In this document: in pieces, positions 16,968 to 25,619 of the stretch | Layout of the letters: the number at the start of each line of letters is the position of its first letter | How positions within the stretch are numbered: position 1 is the stretch's first letter | Origin: Methylobacterium sp. J-077 | GTDB lineage: Bacteria; Pseudomonadota; Alphaproteobacteria; Rhizobiales; Beijerinckiaceae | Direction of reading: 5' to 3' | DNA length: 60,418 nt | NCBI RefSeq assembly: GCF_022829365.1 | Contig: NZ_JAKSYJ010000222.1 | Coordinates: forward strand, 1 to 60,418 | Notes under the pieces: model-generated | Database searches by the model: none | What the model saw: only the letters and a program-made list of their open reading frames with translations | What the model was told of the DNA's origin: nothing | Position numbers and translations under genes: made by a program

Positions 16968-18097
16968 CGAACCGCTTTCCGGTTCCAGACGCCGTCTTCC
17001 CGCATCATGTTCATCAACAACCCTTCGCGCAGGCCCCGGTCGGCGATGCGCAGGCGGTCCGACGGGAAGGCTCGCCGGATCGCTTCCAGGATCGCGCAGC
17101 CCGCCAGTACCAGATCCGCGCGGTCGCGTCCGATGCAGGGATTGTCGGCCCGCTGCTCCAGCCGTGTGTCGAGCAGATCGTCGATGGCGGTCGAGACCTC
17201 GTCGTCGCTCATCCACAGGCCGTCGACCCGCCGCCGCTCGTAGCGCGCTAGGCGCAGATGCATCGCCGCGATGGTCGTCACCGTGCCGGAGGTGCCGAGC
17301 AGGTGGAAATGCGGTGCCGTGGCCGCCGCCGCCGCCCGGAGCGCGAAGGCGGAGAGCTTCTCCGCCACTTCCTCGACCATGCCCTCGAACATCCGCCGGG
17401 TGACCTCCGCGCCGCCGTGGCGCTCGGCCAGGGTCACCACGCCCACCGGCAGGGAATCCCAGGCGCGGATCCGCAGCGTCGGGTCGGTGGACGGATTGGC
17501 GGCCTCGCCGTCGAGCCAGGCGATCTCGGTGGAGCCGCCGCCGATGTCGAAGATCACGACGGATTCGGCGTCCGGGTCGGCCAAAGCCGCGCAGCCGGTC
17601 ACCGCCAGATACGCCTCGGTCTGCCGGTCGACGATCTCCAGATCGAGGCCGACGCCGCGCCGGACGCGCTCGACGAAGGCGGCGCCGTTCACCGCAAGCC
17701 GGCAGGCCTCCGTGGCGATCACCTTGGCCCGCCGCACGCCCCGTGTCTGCATCTTGGTCCGGCAGATGCGCAGGGCCTCGACGGTGCGCTCGATCGCGGC
17801 CTCGTTGAGACGGTCGGAGGTGCCCAGGCCCTCGCCCAGGCGGACGATGCGGGAGAAGGCGTCGATCACCCGAAAGCCGCTGAAGGTCGGCTCGGCGATC
17901 AGCAGGCGGCAATTGTTCGTGCCGAGGTCCAGCGCCGCGTAGGCGACGCGCCTGCGGTCGCGGCCCGGCATCTGGGCCGTCGGCTGGAGCGGCGCTGCGC
18001 CGGTCGAGGTGCGGGACGGCGCGGCCGCAGCGGTCTCGTCCCTCATCGGCGCGGCCGTCGGTCCTTCGGGTCGGCCACGAGCATCGCGCTCGGCCAT
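16964..18097 (-). CDS. Ppx/GppA family phosphatase
   Basis: The 377-residue protein has the exopolyphosphatase / guanosine pentaphosphatase fold of the sugar-kinase/actin superfamily. 'AALDLGTNNCRLLIA' is the first phosphate loop, 'VIATEACRLAVNGAAF' follows, and 'VIFDIGGGSTEIAW' is the second loop. It lacks the C-terminal HD-like extension, so it is the short form. It may hydrolyse polyphosphate or pppGpp; sequence alone does not decide. About 45 N-terminal residues before 'RRRVAYAALDLG' are low complexity, so the start may lie further in. It heads the operon with rlmE. Confidence 0.87.
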   Translation of the reverse strand: MAERDARGRPEGPTAAPMRDETAAAAPSRTSTGAAPLQPTAQMPGRDRRRVAYAALDLGTNNCRLLIAEPTFSGFRVIDAFSRIVRLGEGLGTSDRLNEAAIERTVEALRICRTKMQTRGVRRAKVIATEACRLAVNGAAFVERVRRGVGLDLEIVDRQTEAYLAVTGCAALADPDAESVVIFDIGGGSTEIAWLDGEAANPSTDPTLRIRAWDSLPVGVVTLAERHGGAEVTRRMFEGMVEEVAEKLSAFALRAAAAATAPHFHLLGTSGTVTTIAAMHLRLARYERRRVDGLWMSDDEVSTAIDDLLDTRLEQRADNPCIGRDRADLVLAGCAILEAIRRAFPSDRLRIADRGLREGLLMNMMREDGVWNRKAVR

Positions 18098-18160
18098 TCT
18101 TAGACACGGACCCTACAGGGTCGGTCGGGAACTGCAACGTCCGATCGTCGCGGGCTCGGA

Positions 18161-18200
18161 CGACGGCCTTCAAGCGACGGCCTTCAAGCGACGGCCTTCA
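18161..18200. repeat. 14-bp tandem repeat at response-regulator 3' end
   Basis: The unit CGACGGCCTTCAAG occurs twice in full (18161-18174, 18175-18188) and a third time for 12 bases. It overlaps the last codons and stop of the response-regulator gene. The 14-base unit is not a multiple of three, so copy-number change would alter the C-terminus. Confidence 0.85.
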
Positions 18201-18657
18201 TGGCGCTGGCCCGCCGCGGGATCGGCCGCAGCAGGCTCTTGACCTGCGAATAGGGCCGCGGCCGATTGATCACCTCGTCGAGCCGGGACCACAGGGTCTT
18301 GGGCGAGAACGGCTTGGCGATGATCTCGTTGACGCCCAGCGCGACCGCCCGGTCGACCACGTTGCGGCGCGGCTGGGCGAGCATCAGGATGATCGGGATG
18401 GTGGGGCAGGGGGAGGTCGCCGGCGTGCGCGCCAGCCGGATGAACTCTTCCCCCGACAGAATCGACAGATCCCAGTCGATAATACTGATATCGGGCTTGC
18501 TCTCGGCCAGCACGCCCAGGGCCTCGGCGCCGTCCGGCGCCTCCAGCACGCGCTTGATGCCCACTCGCATGAGCATGTCGCGCACGATTCGCCGGATATA
18601 GAGGCTCTCGTCGACCACGAGGGCCGAGAGATCGGGGAAGGTCGGAGTCGCGATCAT
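18184..18657 (-). CDS. Single-domain response regulator (CheY-like)
   Basis: This is a 157-residue receiver domain without an output domain. 'LVVDESLYIRRIVRDML' supplies the acidic pocket, the expected phospho-acceptor is Asp 61 in 'SIIDWDLSILSGEEF', and 'EIIAKPFSP' holds the conserved Lys. The C-terminal 30 residues are basic and end within the 14-bp tandem repeat. No histidine kinase is adjacent. It may signal by protein-protein contact, as CheY-like proteins do. It is divergent from the cold-shock gene. Confidence 0.85.
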   Translation of the reverse strand: MIATPTFPDLSALVVDESLYIRRIVRDMLMRVGIKRVLEAPDGAEALGVLAESKPDISIIDWDLSILSGEEFIRLARTPATSPCPTIPIILMLAQPRRNVVDRAVALGVNEIIAKPFSPKTLWSRLDEVINRPRPYSQVKSLLRPIPRRASAMKAVA

Positions 18658-18970
18658 GGCCGGGTGCCGTTGCGGGGCGCGCCGCGAGTCTAGCCGAACA
18701 GCCTTTGCGTTTCGCTAACGCCCTTGCCCGAAAGGCGAACGCCCCGATCATCAGCTCCGTCGATCTGCGTTGTTTACCGCAAGAAAGTAACGAAACGGGC
18801 GCGTCTTGGCCAAGAAGGTCCTTGCGGTCAAGGCCCGATTGCGTCAGGACTGGGGCGTTATTCTTGGTTACCGCGACCGGGGGTAATGATAGTGCGGGGC
18901 GTGGGCTGTCTGGGATGGCGCGCACGCGGTATTCAAGACCAGGGCGGCGGACGGTTTTTGCGAGCTTTCG
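18658..18970. other. Intergenic region upstream of cold-shock gene
   Basis: Short ORFs here lack coding character. The region separates divergent genes and should contain both promoters and the 5' leader of the cold-shock gene, which in this family is often long and structured. I cannot place promoter boxes with confidence. Confidence 0.4.
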
Positions 18971-19777
18971 ATGGGACGTGGTCGTGATTTCAGGGGGCCG
19001 CAGAAGCGCGGCTTCGACGAGGCTGGCGAGCCGAGATGGCCTGATCAGGCTCCCCCCAGCGGCGGATACGGCGGTGGTGGATTCGGTGGTGGCGGCGGCG
19101 GCGGTTTCGGTGGTGGCGGTTTCGACCGTGGCCCGGCCCGCGGCGGTGCGGCACCGGTCGCAACCGGGCCGGAGCGCGATGCGACGGTCAAGTGGTTCAA
19201 CAAGGAGAAGGGCTTCGGCTTCGTCGAACTCGGTGACGGGTCGGGCGATGCCTTCCTTCACATCCGCGCCGTCGAGGCTGCCGGCCACGCCGATCTGATG
19301 CCGGGCACCCGGCTGACGGTCACGACGGCCCAAGGCCAGAAGGGCCCGCAGGTCACGAGCGTCACCAGCGTCGACACCTCCACGGCCGAGGCGCCTGCGC
19401 CCCGGCGCGAGCTGCGCCCGCGCACCGGCGGCTTCGGCGGCGACCGCTTCGGCGGCGGCGGTGGCGGCGGCTACGGTGGTGGTGCCGGCGGCGGTTACGG
19501 CGGCGGCGGCGGTGGTGGCTATGGTGCCGGTGCTGGCGGCGGTGGCCGCGCGGCTTCCGGCCCCTCGGTCGAGATGAGCGGCACCGTGAAGTGGTACGAT
19601 CCCGCCAAGGGTTTCGGCTTCGTCTCGGTCAATGACGGCGGCAAGGACGTGTTCGTCCACCGTTCGGCTCTGTCCCGCGCCGGCCTCGAATCGCTGGCCG
19701 AAGGCCAGCAGGTCACCCTCGGCGTCGTCGAGGGCCAGAAGGGCCGTGAGGCTTCGAGCATCAACGTCGAAGATTGA
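18971..19777 (+). CDS. Twin cold-shock-domain protein with Gly-rich linkers
   Basis: The 268-residue protein has two cold-shock domains. The first (about 71-135) opens 'DATVKWFNKEKGFGFVELGD'; the second (about 200-266) opens 'GTVKWYDPAKGFGFVSVND'. Both keep the KGFGF RNP1 aromatic surface that binds single-stranded RNA or DNA; RNP2 in the first is 'DAFLHIRAV' and in the second 'DVFVHRSAL'. An N-terminal and a central segment are almost pure Gly with Tyr, Phe and Arg, an RGG/FGG-like composition. An RNA chaperone role is likely. Twin CSD proteins are known in alphaproteobacteria; the long Gly tracts are less usual. Confidence 0.9.
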   Translation: MGRGRDFRGPQKRGFDEAGEPRWPDQAPPSGGYGGGGFGGGGGGGFGGGGFDRGPARGGAAPVATGPERDATVKWFNKEKGFGFVELGDGSGDAFLHIRAVEAAGHADLMPGTRLTVTTAQGQKGPQVTSVTSVDTSTAEAPAPRRELRPRTGGFGGDRFGGGGGGGYGGGAGGGYGGGGGGGYGAGAGGGGRAASGPSVEMSGTVKWYDPAKGFGFVSVNDGGKDVFVHRSALSRAGLESLAEGQQVTLGVVEGQKGREASSINVED

Positions 19778-19872
19778 TCGGTCCCGCGGCCGTCTTGCTG
19801 CCGCGATCCGTGAGAATGCTGGAAGGCGGAGATCCCAGGCGGGGTCGCCGCCTTTCACGTTTCGGGACCGCC

Positions 19873-20142
19873 ATGCGCCGCCTGCTGATGCCCACGATCC
19901 TGCTCGTTCTCGCGAGCGTCCCCGTTCGGGCCGAGGATTTCAGCGGCTTCTACGCGGGCGTCAACGCCGGCTACGCTGCGGGAAAGGACCGCGACCGCGT
20001 CGTGACGGCGCCCACCGCTGGAGCGGGCGCCGGCTCCGACCGTCCCGGCACCGGCACCGATCTGCCGCCGAGCGCACGCAGCGCCGCCGCCGGCGCTCAG
20101 CGATCGGGCCGGACCGGTTCCGGCGCCACGGCCGGACACTGA
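19873..20142 (+). CDS. Small exported protein with outer-membrane-barrel-like N-terminus
   Basis: Starting at the ATG at 19873 gives 89 residues: a signal peptide (MRRLLMPTILLVLASVPVRA), then 'EDFSGFYAGVNAGYAAGKD', which is the typical first strand of alphaproteobacterial outer-membrane beta-barrels. No further strands follow; the rest is Pro, Ala, Gly and Ser-rich. It could be a truncated barrel relic or a genuine short exported protein. The frame is open upstream into the cold-shock gene 3' end, but only the later start gives a signal peptide. Confidence 0.55.
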   Translation: MRRLLMPTILLVLASVPVRAEDFSGFYAGVNAGYAAGKDRDRVVTAPTAGAGAGSDRPGTGTDLPPSARSAAAGAQRSGRTGSGATAGH

Positions 20143-20361
20143 CCCACGCCACGGCGAGCCCTCTCAAGCATCGTGCCGCATGTCGATCCCCTGGACGCAG
20201 CCTCGGTCAGGCGGACATCGGATGAATGACGCGCGAAGATCGGCCGTGTCCTCCTAAGCGGCTCGCGGAACACTGGAATCGTTCCCAAACATAGCCGTTG
20301 CGAGTCCCGGCCCGCCGCTGCTACGCCGCGGCATGGGATCACGAAACCGGCAGGCCGCGCG

Positions 20362-20673
20362 ATGAGCACCCGCTCCATGTCGGGCCTGACCCACCGTCTG
20401 GCGGTGGCCGGACGTGTCGTGCTGGCGGCTTTCGGCGGCTACGGAGTCGCGGCGCTGTCGGCGATGCTCCTGGCGCTCGCCCTGCCGATGCCGCGCTCCG
20501 AGGCGGTCTCGACCGGGACGCTCGCGAGCTTCGCGATCATGGCCGGGGCGGTGGTCTGGGTCTTTGCGGCCCGGACCCTGGGGCGTGCGGCGCTCGTCCT
20601 CGGGCTGGTCGCGGCCTCACTGGCGGCCGGCCTCTGGCTGGCCGGGGCGTTCAGCGCGGCGAACGCCCCATGA
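20362..20673 (+). CDS. DUF3649-like small inner-membrane protein
   Basis: The 103-residue product is hydrophobic with three likely membrane helices (about 18-42, 50-68, 75-97) and few charges. Its place before a PepSY transporter-like gene and a DUF3325 gene matches the DUF3649 'iron uptake' operon seen beside TonB siderophore receptors. Its stop overlaps the PepSY start by four bases. The function is unknown; assistance in siderophore iron release or reduction is often assumed. No TonB receptor gene lies in the window. Confidence 0.7.
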   Translation: MSTRSMSGLTHRLAVAGRVVLAAFGGYGVAALSAMLLALALPMPRSEAVSTGTLASFAIMAGAVVWVFAARTLGRAALVLGLVAASLAAGLWLAGAFSAANAP

Positions 20674-22193
20674 GCCGTCCGAAGAAAAGCCTCCGGCAGT
20701 CGATGGCGTGGCTGCATACCTGGTCCGGCCTGGTGGTCGGCTGGGTGCTGTTCGCGATCTTCGTGACCGGGACGGCGAGCTACTACCGCACCGAGATCTC
20801 GCACTGGATGCGGCCGGAGCTGTCCGAGACGCCGGCCGATCCCGCCGCCGCGGCCAACCGGGCCGCCGCCTATCTGGCGCGGCAGATGCCGGATGCCATC
20901 GGCTGGTCGATCCGGCCTCCGACGGCGGAGAACCCCGCGGTCGAGGTCTATTGGTGGAACAACCCGGACGGGCCGTATCACCATGCGCTCCTTGATCCCG
21001 CCACCGGCGAGGCGTCGCGGGCGCGTGATACGAAGGGTGGCGATTTCCTCTACCGCTTCCACTTCGAGCTGGCCCTGCCGCCGGTCTGGGGCCGCTGGAT
21101 CGTCGGGACCTGCGCGATGATCCTGCTGATCTCGCTGATCAGCGGGATCGTCACCCACCGGCGCATCTTCGCCGATTTCTTCACGTTCCGGCGGGACAAG
21201 TCGGCCCAGCGCGGCTGGCTCGACGCCCACAACGTCGTCGGCGTGCTGGCGCTGCCGTTCCACCTGATGATCGTCTACACCGGTCTGATCGAGCTCGGGC
21301 CGATGCTGATGCCCTGGGGCGTCCAAGCGGCCTATCGGCACGACATCCTGGCCTACTACGCCGAATCCGGGATCATGGCCGCGACCAGAACGCCCGCGGG
21401 CCGGCCTGGCACCCTGATTCCGCTCGGCGAGATCGTGGCGCGGGCGATCGACGCCCACGGCGAGTCCCCCGAGGTCGTGTTGGTGACGATGCCGGGCGAT
21501 GCGGCGTCGAGCGTCACGGCGTTCTTCGAGGAACCGCCCGGCCTCGCGCATCTGCATCCGCAGATCGTCTATGCGGGCGATACCGGCGCCGAACTGTCCC
21601 GGACCGGCGATGTCGGCGCGGCGACCCGCACCGGCGCCGTGATGATCGGCCTGCACGAGGCGCATTTTGCCGCCGCGCCCCTGCGCGTGCTGTTGTTTCT
21701 CTGCGGCGTGATGGGCGCCGCGACCATCGCCTCCGGCCTCGTGCTCTGGACCGTCGCGCGCGCGCCGAAGGGCGCGGATCCGGCGGGCTTCGGCCTGCGG
21801 CTCGTGCGCGTGCTGAATCTCGGCACCATCGCCGGGCTTCCCACCGGCCTGGCCGCCTACTTCCTGGCCAATCGCCTGTTGTCCCTGGACCTTGCCGGCC
21901 GGGCGAGCTGGGAGGTGCGCGGCTTCTTCGCCGCCTGGATCCTCGCCGCCCTCGCGGCGATCCTCTACCCGAAGGCCAAGGCCTGGCCCGCCGCCCTCGG
22001 GGTGTCGGCACTCGCCTTTCTGGCGATCCCGGTCGTCGACGCGTTCACCATCGGCGAGGCTCGGTTCCTCGGGTTCGATGCGGCGATGCTGGTCGTGGCC
22101 ATCCTCCTCGCCCTCGGCGCACGCCTCGCGGCCAGGGCGCCGAGCCGGCTGCGGGCGGCCCGGCCGAACCTGTCGCGGACGGTGGAAGCGTGA
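20670..22193 (+). CDS. PepSY-associated transmembrane protein
   Basis: The 507-residue protein starts MSRPKKSLRQSMAWLHTWSG, the usual beginning of PepSY_TM proteins, where the His sits at the first helix. A periplasmic part with PepSY character follows, then 'FHFELALPPVWGRWIVGTCA' and several more helices, with 'FHLMIVYTGL' and 'HEAHF' placing further His residues near the membrane. Such proteins act in siderophore-iron uptake, probably as membrane reductases. Four-base overlaps on both sides (DUF3649 and DUF3325 genes) show tight operon structure. Confidence 0.87.
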   Translation: MSRPKKSLRQSMAWLHTWSGLVVGWVLFAIFVTGTASYYRTEISHWMRPELSETPADPAAAANRAAAYLARQMPDAIGWSIRPPTAENPAVEVYWWNNPDGPYHHALLDPATGEASRARDTKGGDFLYRFHFELALPPVWGRWIVGTCAMILLISLISGIVTHRRIFADFFTFRRDKSAQRGWLDAHNVVGVLALPFHLMIVYTGLIELGPMLMPWGVQAAYRHDILAYYAESGIMAATRTPAGRPGTLIPLGEIVARAIDAHGESPEVVLVTMPGDAASSVTAFFEEPPGLAHLHPQIVYAGDTGAELSRTGDVGAATRTGAVMIGLHEAHFAAAPLRVLLFLCGVMGAATIASGLVLWTVARAPKGADPAGFGLRLVRVLNLGTIAGLPTGLAAYFLANRLLSLDLAGRASWEVRGFFAAWILAALAAILYPKAKAWPAALGVSALAFLAIPVVDAFTIGEARFLGFDAAMLVVAILLALGARLAARAPSRLRAARPNLSRTVEA

Positions 22194-22537
22194 CCGCCTC
22201 CGCCCTGGCCCTGAGCCTGTGCCTCAGCTTCTCCAGCTTCGCGGCCCTGGCGCTCAGCCTCGACCGGCACCACCGCGCCGTGTTCCGCGTGGCCGCGCCC
22301 CGCAGCCGGGTCCGGAGCCTGCGCGCCGCCGGATGGTCGGGGCTCGCCGTGTCGTTGGCCGCCTCCATCGCTTGCAGCGGCTGGAATTTCGGTCCGGTCC
22401 AATGGATCGGCGGTCTCACCGGGGCGGCGCTGCTGGTGGTGGCGGTGATGTCCTACCGGCCGGCCTGGCTGCGGGCCGCGGCGGTCGCGGCGCTGCCGCT
22501 GGCGATGATCGCCCTGACATTCGCCCTGGGGGCTTAG
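22190..22537 (+). CDS. DUF3325-like inner-membrane protein
   Basis: The 115-residue product has about four hydrophobic helices with 'LDRHHRAVFR' between the first two, a DUF3325 trait. It ends the DUF3649-PepSY-DUF3325 operon, overlapping the PepSY gene by four bases. Family function is unknown beyond its link with iron uptake operons. Confidence 0.75.
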   Translation: MTASALALSLCLSFSSFAALALSLDRHHRAVFRVAAPRSRVRSLRAAGWSGLAVSLAASIACSGWNFGPVQWIGGLTGAALLVVAVMSYRPAWLRAAAVAALPLAMIALTFALGA

Positions 22538-22884
22538 GACCCGATCGCCGAGCCTACAGTCAAGGTCAGAGATCCGTCATGGGACGAACACCGCAGTGTT
22601 GGTCGAACAATCGCCGATCGCACAGGGCAAAAAATCCGATTCTTGCGGCAGAACGGGCTGCCTCGGGTTGACCGAAGATTGTCCTCTCGCGCTCCTGATC
22701 GGGAGGGCGTAGGATCAGCCCACTCGCGCACTGGCCAAAAGTCCACCTTGATTCGGCACGCCAAAAGCCATTGGCTGCCGTCAGAGCCGAACCGGACGCC
22801 GCCGATCGAATCGGCCGTCCGCGTCCTAGCTTCAGCCCAAGAGCCGCGGTTCGCGAGGCCGGGGCCTATGGAGGGAATACAGCC
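22538..22884. other. Intergenic region upstream of aldehyde dehydrogenase
   Basis: No convincing gene. GGAGGG at about 22871-22876 is a strong ribosome-binding site for the dehydrogenase. The rest probably includes its promoter, but no clear boxes or riboswitch were found. Confidence 0.45.
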
Positions 22885-24408
22885 ATGAACAAGCCGGAAT
22901 TCCTCGGCGACGCCCGGACCAGGTCGCCGTTCTCGGCCCGCTACGACAACTTCATCGGCGGCCAATGGGTCGCCCCGACGGCCGGCCGCTACTTCGAGAA
23001 CACCTCGCCGATCACCGGCAAGGTGATCTGCGAGGTCGCCCGCTCCGACGCCTCCGACATCGACAAGGCGCTGGACGCCGCCCACGCGGCCAAGGAATCC
23101 TGGGGCCGCACCGCCCCAGCCGAGCGTGCCCGCATCCTGAACAAGATGGCCGACCGGATGGAGGAGAACCTCGATCTGATCGCGCTCGCCGAGACCTGGG
23201 ACAACGGCAAGCCGATCCGCGAGACCACCAACGCCGACATCCCCCTGGCGATCGACCATTTCCGCTACTTCGCCGGCTGCGTCCGCGCGCAGGAAGGCTC
23301 GATCTCCGAGATCGACCACGACACGGTGGCCTACCACTTCCACGAGCCGCTGGGCGTCGTCGGCCAGATCATCCCGTGGAACTTCCCGATCCTGATGGCG
23401 GTCTGGAAGCTCGCCCCGGCGATCGCAGCCGGCAATTGCGTGGTGCTCAAGCCCGCCGAGCAGACCCCCGCCTCGATCCTGGTGGTGATGGAGCTGCTGG
23501 CCGACCTGCTGCCCCCGGGCGTGATCAACATCGTCAACGGCTTCGGCCTCGAGGCCGGCAAGCCGCTGGCCTCCTCGCCGCGCATCGCCAAGATCGCGTT
23601 CACCGGTGAGACCACCACCGGCCGCCTGATCATGCAGTACGCCTCGCAGAACCTGATCCCGGTGACCCTGGAGCTGGGCGGCAAGTCGCCGAACATCTTC
23701 TTCGCCGACGTCGCCAACGAGGACGACGACTTCTTCGACAAGGCCCTGGAGGGCCTGACGATGTTCGCCCTCAACCAGGGCGAGGTCTGCACCTGTCCGA
23801 GCCGCGCGCTGGTGCACGAGTCGATCTACGACCGCTTCATGGAGCGGGCGGTGAAGCGCGTCGAGGCGATCACCCAGGGCTCGCCGCTCGACCCGGCCAC
23901 GATGATCGGCGCCCAGGCGTCGGGCGAGCAGATGGAGAAGATCCTCAGCTACATCGATATCGGCCGCCAGGAAGGCGCCGAGCTGCTCACCGGCGGCGCG
24001 CGCAACGTCAAGGACGGCGAGCTGGCCGAGGGCTTCTACGTGCAGCCGACGGTGTTCCGCGGCCACAACAAGATGCGGATCTTCCAGGAGGAGATTTTCG
24101 GGCCGGTCCTGTCGGTCACGACCTTCAAGGACGATGCCGACGCGCTGGCGATCGCCAACGACACGCTCTACGGCCTCGGCGCCGGCATCTGGACCCGGGA
24201 CGGCACCCGCGCCTACCGGTTCGGCCGGGCGATCCAGGCCGGCCGGGTCTGGACCAACTGCTACCACGCCTACCCGGCCCACGCGGCCTTCGGCGGCTAC
24301 AAGCAGTCCGGCATCGGCCGCGAGACCCACAAGATGATGCTCGATCACTACCAGCAGACCAAGAACATGCTGGTCAGCTACTCGGCCAAGAAGCTCGGAT
24401 TCTTCTGA
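22885..24408 (+). CDS. NAD-dependent aldehyde dehydrogenase (AldB/ExaC-like)
   Basis: This 507-residue enzyme oxidises an aldehyde, probably acetaldehyde or another short-chain substrate, to the acid. It begins MNKPEFLGDARTRSPFSARY. 'IPWNFPILMAVWKLAPAIAA' is the cofactor-binding region, 'TLELGGKSPN' holds the general-base Glu, and 'NQGEVCTCPSR' holds the catalytic Cys at residue 302 with a second Cys two residues later, typical of the ExaC/AldB group. 'WTNCYHAYPAHAAFGGYKQS' is also typical. A DUF779 gene, the usual partner of this subgroup, follows after a terminator and a palindromic repeat. Confidence 0.93.
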   Translation: MNKPEFLGDARTRSPFSARYDNFIGGQWVAPTAGRYFENTSPITGKVICEVARSDASDIDKALDAAHAAKESWGRTAPAERARILNKMADRMEENLDLIALAETWDNGKPIRETTNADIPLAIDHFRYFAGCVRAQEGSISEIDHDTVAYHFHEPLGVVGQIIPWNFPILMAVWKLAPAIAAGNCVVLKPAEQTPASILVVMELLADLLPPGVINIVNGFGLEAGKPLASSPRIAKIAFTGETTTGRLIMQYASQNLIPVTLELGGKSPNIFFADVANEDDDFFDKALEGLTMFALNQGEVCTCPSRALVHESIYDRFMERAVKRVEAITQGSPLDPATMIGAQASGEQMEKILSYIDIGRQEGAELLTGGARNVKDGELAEGFYVQPTVFRGHNKMRIFQEEIFGPVLSVTTFKDDADALAIANDTLYGLGAGIWTRDGTRAYRFGRAIQAGRVWTNCYHAYPAHAAFGGYKQSGIGRETHKMMLDHYQQTKNMLVSYSAKKLGFF

Positions 24409-24443
24409 GCCCTGGTCCGGGTTAATCCCCCGAGCCGACTTCG

Positions 24444-24469
24444 CCCCGGCCTCACGGCCGGGGTTTTTT
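24444..24469 (+). terminator. Intrinsic terminator of aldehyde dehydrogenase gene
   Basis: CCCCGGCC (24444-24451) pairs with GGCCGGGG (24456-24463) around a TCAC loop and is followed by six T. Confidence 0.93.
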
Positions 24470-24554
24470 CGTTGGGGGGTGCGATCGACCTGTTCGTCCC
24501 GGGCCGCGTATGCGAGCGCGACCGCCGGTGCCCCTCGGGATATCCTAACCACCC

Positions 24555-24665
24555 CCTATCCTGAGGTGCTGCGCGGCAGCCTCGGAGGAGGGCTCCAGGG
24601 ATCGCGCGGCCGGCTGGCGGGCTCCTTCGAGGCCTCCCCGGCGCCTCCGGCACCTCAGGATGAGG
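24555..24665. repeat. REP-like long inverted repeat
   Basis: CCTATCCTGAGGTGC (24555-24569) faces GCACCTCAGGATGAGG (24650-24665), with GC-rich self-complementary sequence between. The CCTCAGGATGAGG-type arm resembles dispersed intergenic palindromes known in Rhizobiales. With the terminator at 24444-24469 it fills most of the 24409-24766 gap, which holds no gene. Confidence 0.65.
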
Positions 24666-24766
24666 GCGAGGATGGGAATGTCCGATTTGGCAGCAGGTCA
24701 GATCCGGTGCGTCATGGAAATCGGGATCCCAGCACGCATATTTAATAATGAGCAGGGGAGGGCAGC

Positions 24767-25192
24767 ATGAGTGCGGTTTCCACGCGAGACGCCACCACCG
24801 CGGAGCAGACCGGGGCCGACGGCACGCCGCTGCGGGTCACCGCCACCCCGACGGCGCTCGCGCTGATCGACGAGTTGCGGGGGGAGTACGGCCCGGTGAT
24901 GTTCCACCAGTCCGGCGGCTGCTGCGACGGGTCCTCGCCGATGTGCTACCCGGTCGGCGACTTTCTCGTGAGCGACGGCGACGTCCATCTCGGCACCGTC
25001 GGCGGTGCCGACTTCTTCATCAGCCGGTCGCAGTTCGGGGTCTGGAAGCATACCCACCTGATCCTCGACGTGGTGCCGGGGCGCGGCGGCATGTTCTCTC
25101 TGGAAAACGGCCGCGAGAAGCGCTTCCATATCCGCTCGCGCCTGTTCACCGAGGCCGAGAACCGGGCCCTCGACGGGGCGTGCAAGCTCTGA
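24767..25192 (+). CDS. DUF779 domain protein
   Basis: The 141-residue protein has the DUF779 core 'VMFHQSGGCCDGSSPMCYP', with three closely placed cysteines, and 'FFISRSQFGVWKHTHLILDV'. DUF779 genes sit beside AldB/ExaC-type aldehyde dehydrogenases in many bacteria, as here, so an accessory role in aldehyde oxidation or metal handling is likely; its biochemistry is unknown. A GGGAGG ribosome-binding site precedes the ATG. The AhpD-like gene follows after 16 bases. Confidence 0.88.
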   Translation: MSAVSTRDATTAEQTGADGTPLRVTATPTALALIDELRGEYGPVMFHQSGGCCDGSSPMCYPVGDFLVSDGDVHLGTVGGADFFISRSQFGVWKHTHLILDVVPGRGGMFSLENGREKRFHIRSRLFTEAENRALDGACKL

Positions 25193-25208
25193 GGCGGGGA
25201 GGGGATCG

Positions 25209-25619
25209 ATGGCGACCGTGAAGCTCTGGAGCGATGCCGAGGCGGAGGCCGACCCGCGCGTGCGGGCAGTGTTCGCCGACATCCGGGCGACCCGGGGTTC
25301 GGATTTCGTGAACAACTTCTGGCGCGGCCTCGCCAACGATCCGGGCCTGCTGGAGCGGACCTGGACCAGCCTCAAGGTGGTGATGGGGCCGGGCAGCCTC
25401 GACCCGCTGACCAAGGAACTGGTCTACATCGCGGTCTCGATCGCCAATGGCTGCCCTTACTGCATCCATTCTCATACCGCCGCGGCCGGCGCCAAGGGCC
25501 TGACCCCGGAGCAGCACGGCGAGTTCCTGGCGGTGGTCGGCATGGCGAACCAGACCAACGCCCTGGTCAACGGCCTGCAGATTCCCGTGGATGCCGCGTT
25601 CAAGGTGGGCGAGTCATGA
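25209..25619 (+). CDS. AhpD-like carboxymuconolactone decarboxylase family protein
   Basis: The 136-residue protein keeps the AhpD-type redox motif 'CPYCIHSH' (Cys 82 and Cys 85, His 89) after 'LTKELVYIAVSIANG'. Such proteins are peroxidase-like disulfide reductants or of unknown redox function; true carboxymuconolactone decarboxylases lack the CxxC, so a redox role is favoured. It overlaps the cupin gene by four bases and follows DUF779 by 16, which suggests a shared task in aldehyde or peroxide stress. Confidence 0.88.
   Translation: MATVKLWSDAEAEADPRVRAVFADIRATRGSDFVNNFWRGLANDPGLLERTWTSLKVVMGPGSLDPLTKELVYIAVSIANGCPYCIHSHTAAAGAKGLTPEQHGEFLAVVGMANQTNALVNGLQIPVDAAFKVGES

Noticed and set aside
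22534..24552. 672-codon minus-strand ORF opposite the aldehyde dehydrogenase
   Set aside because: Antisense shadow; crosses the intrinsic terminator at 24444-24469.
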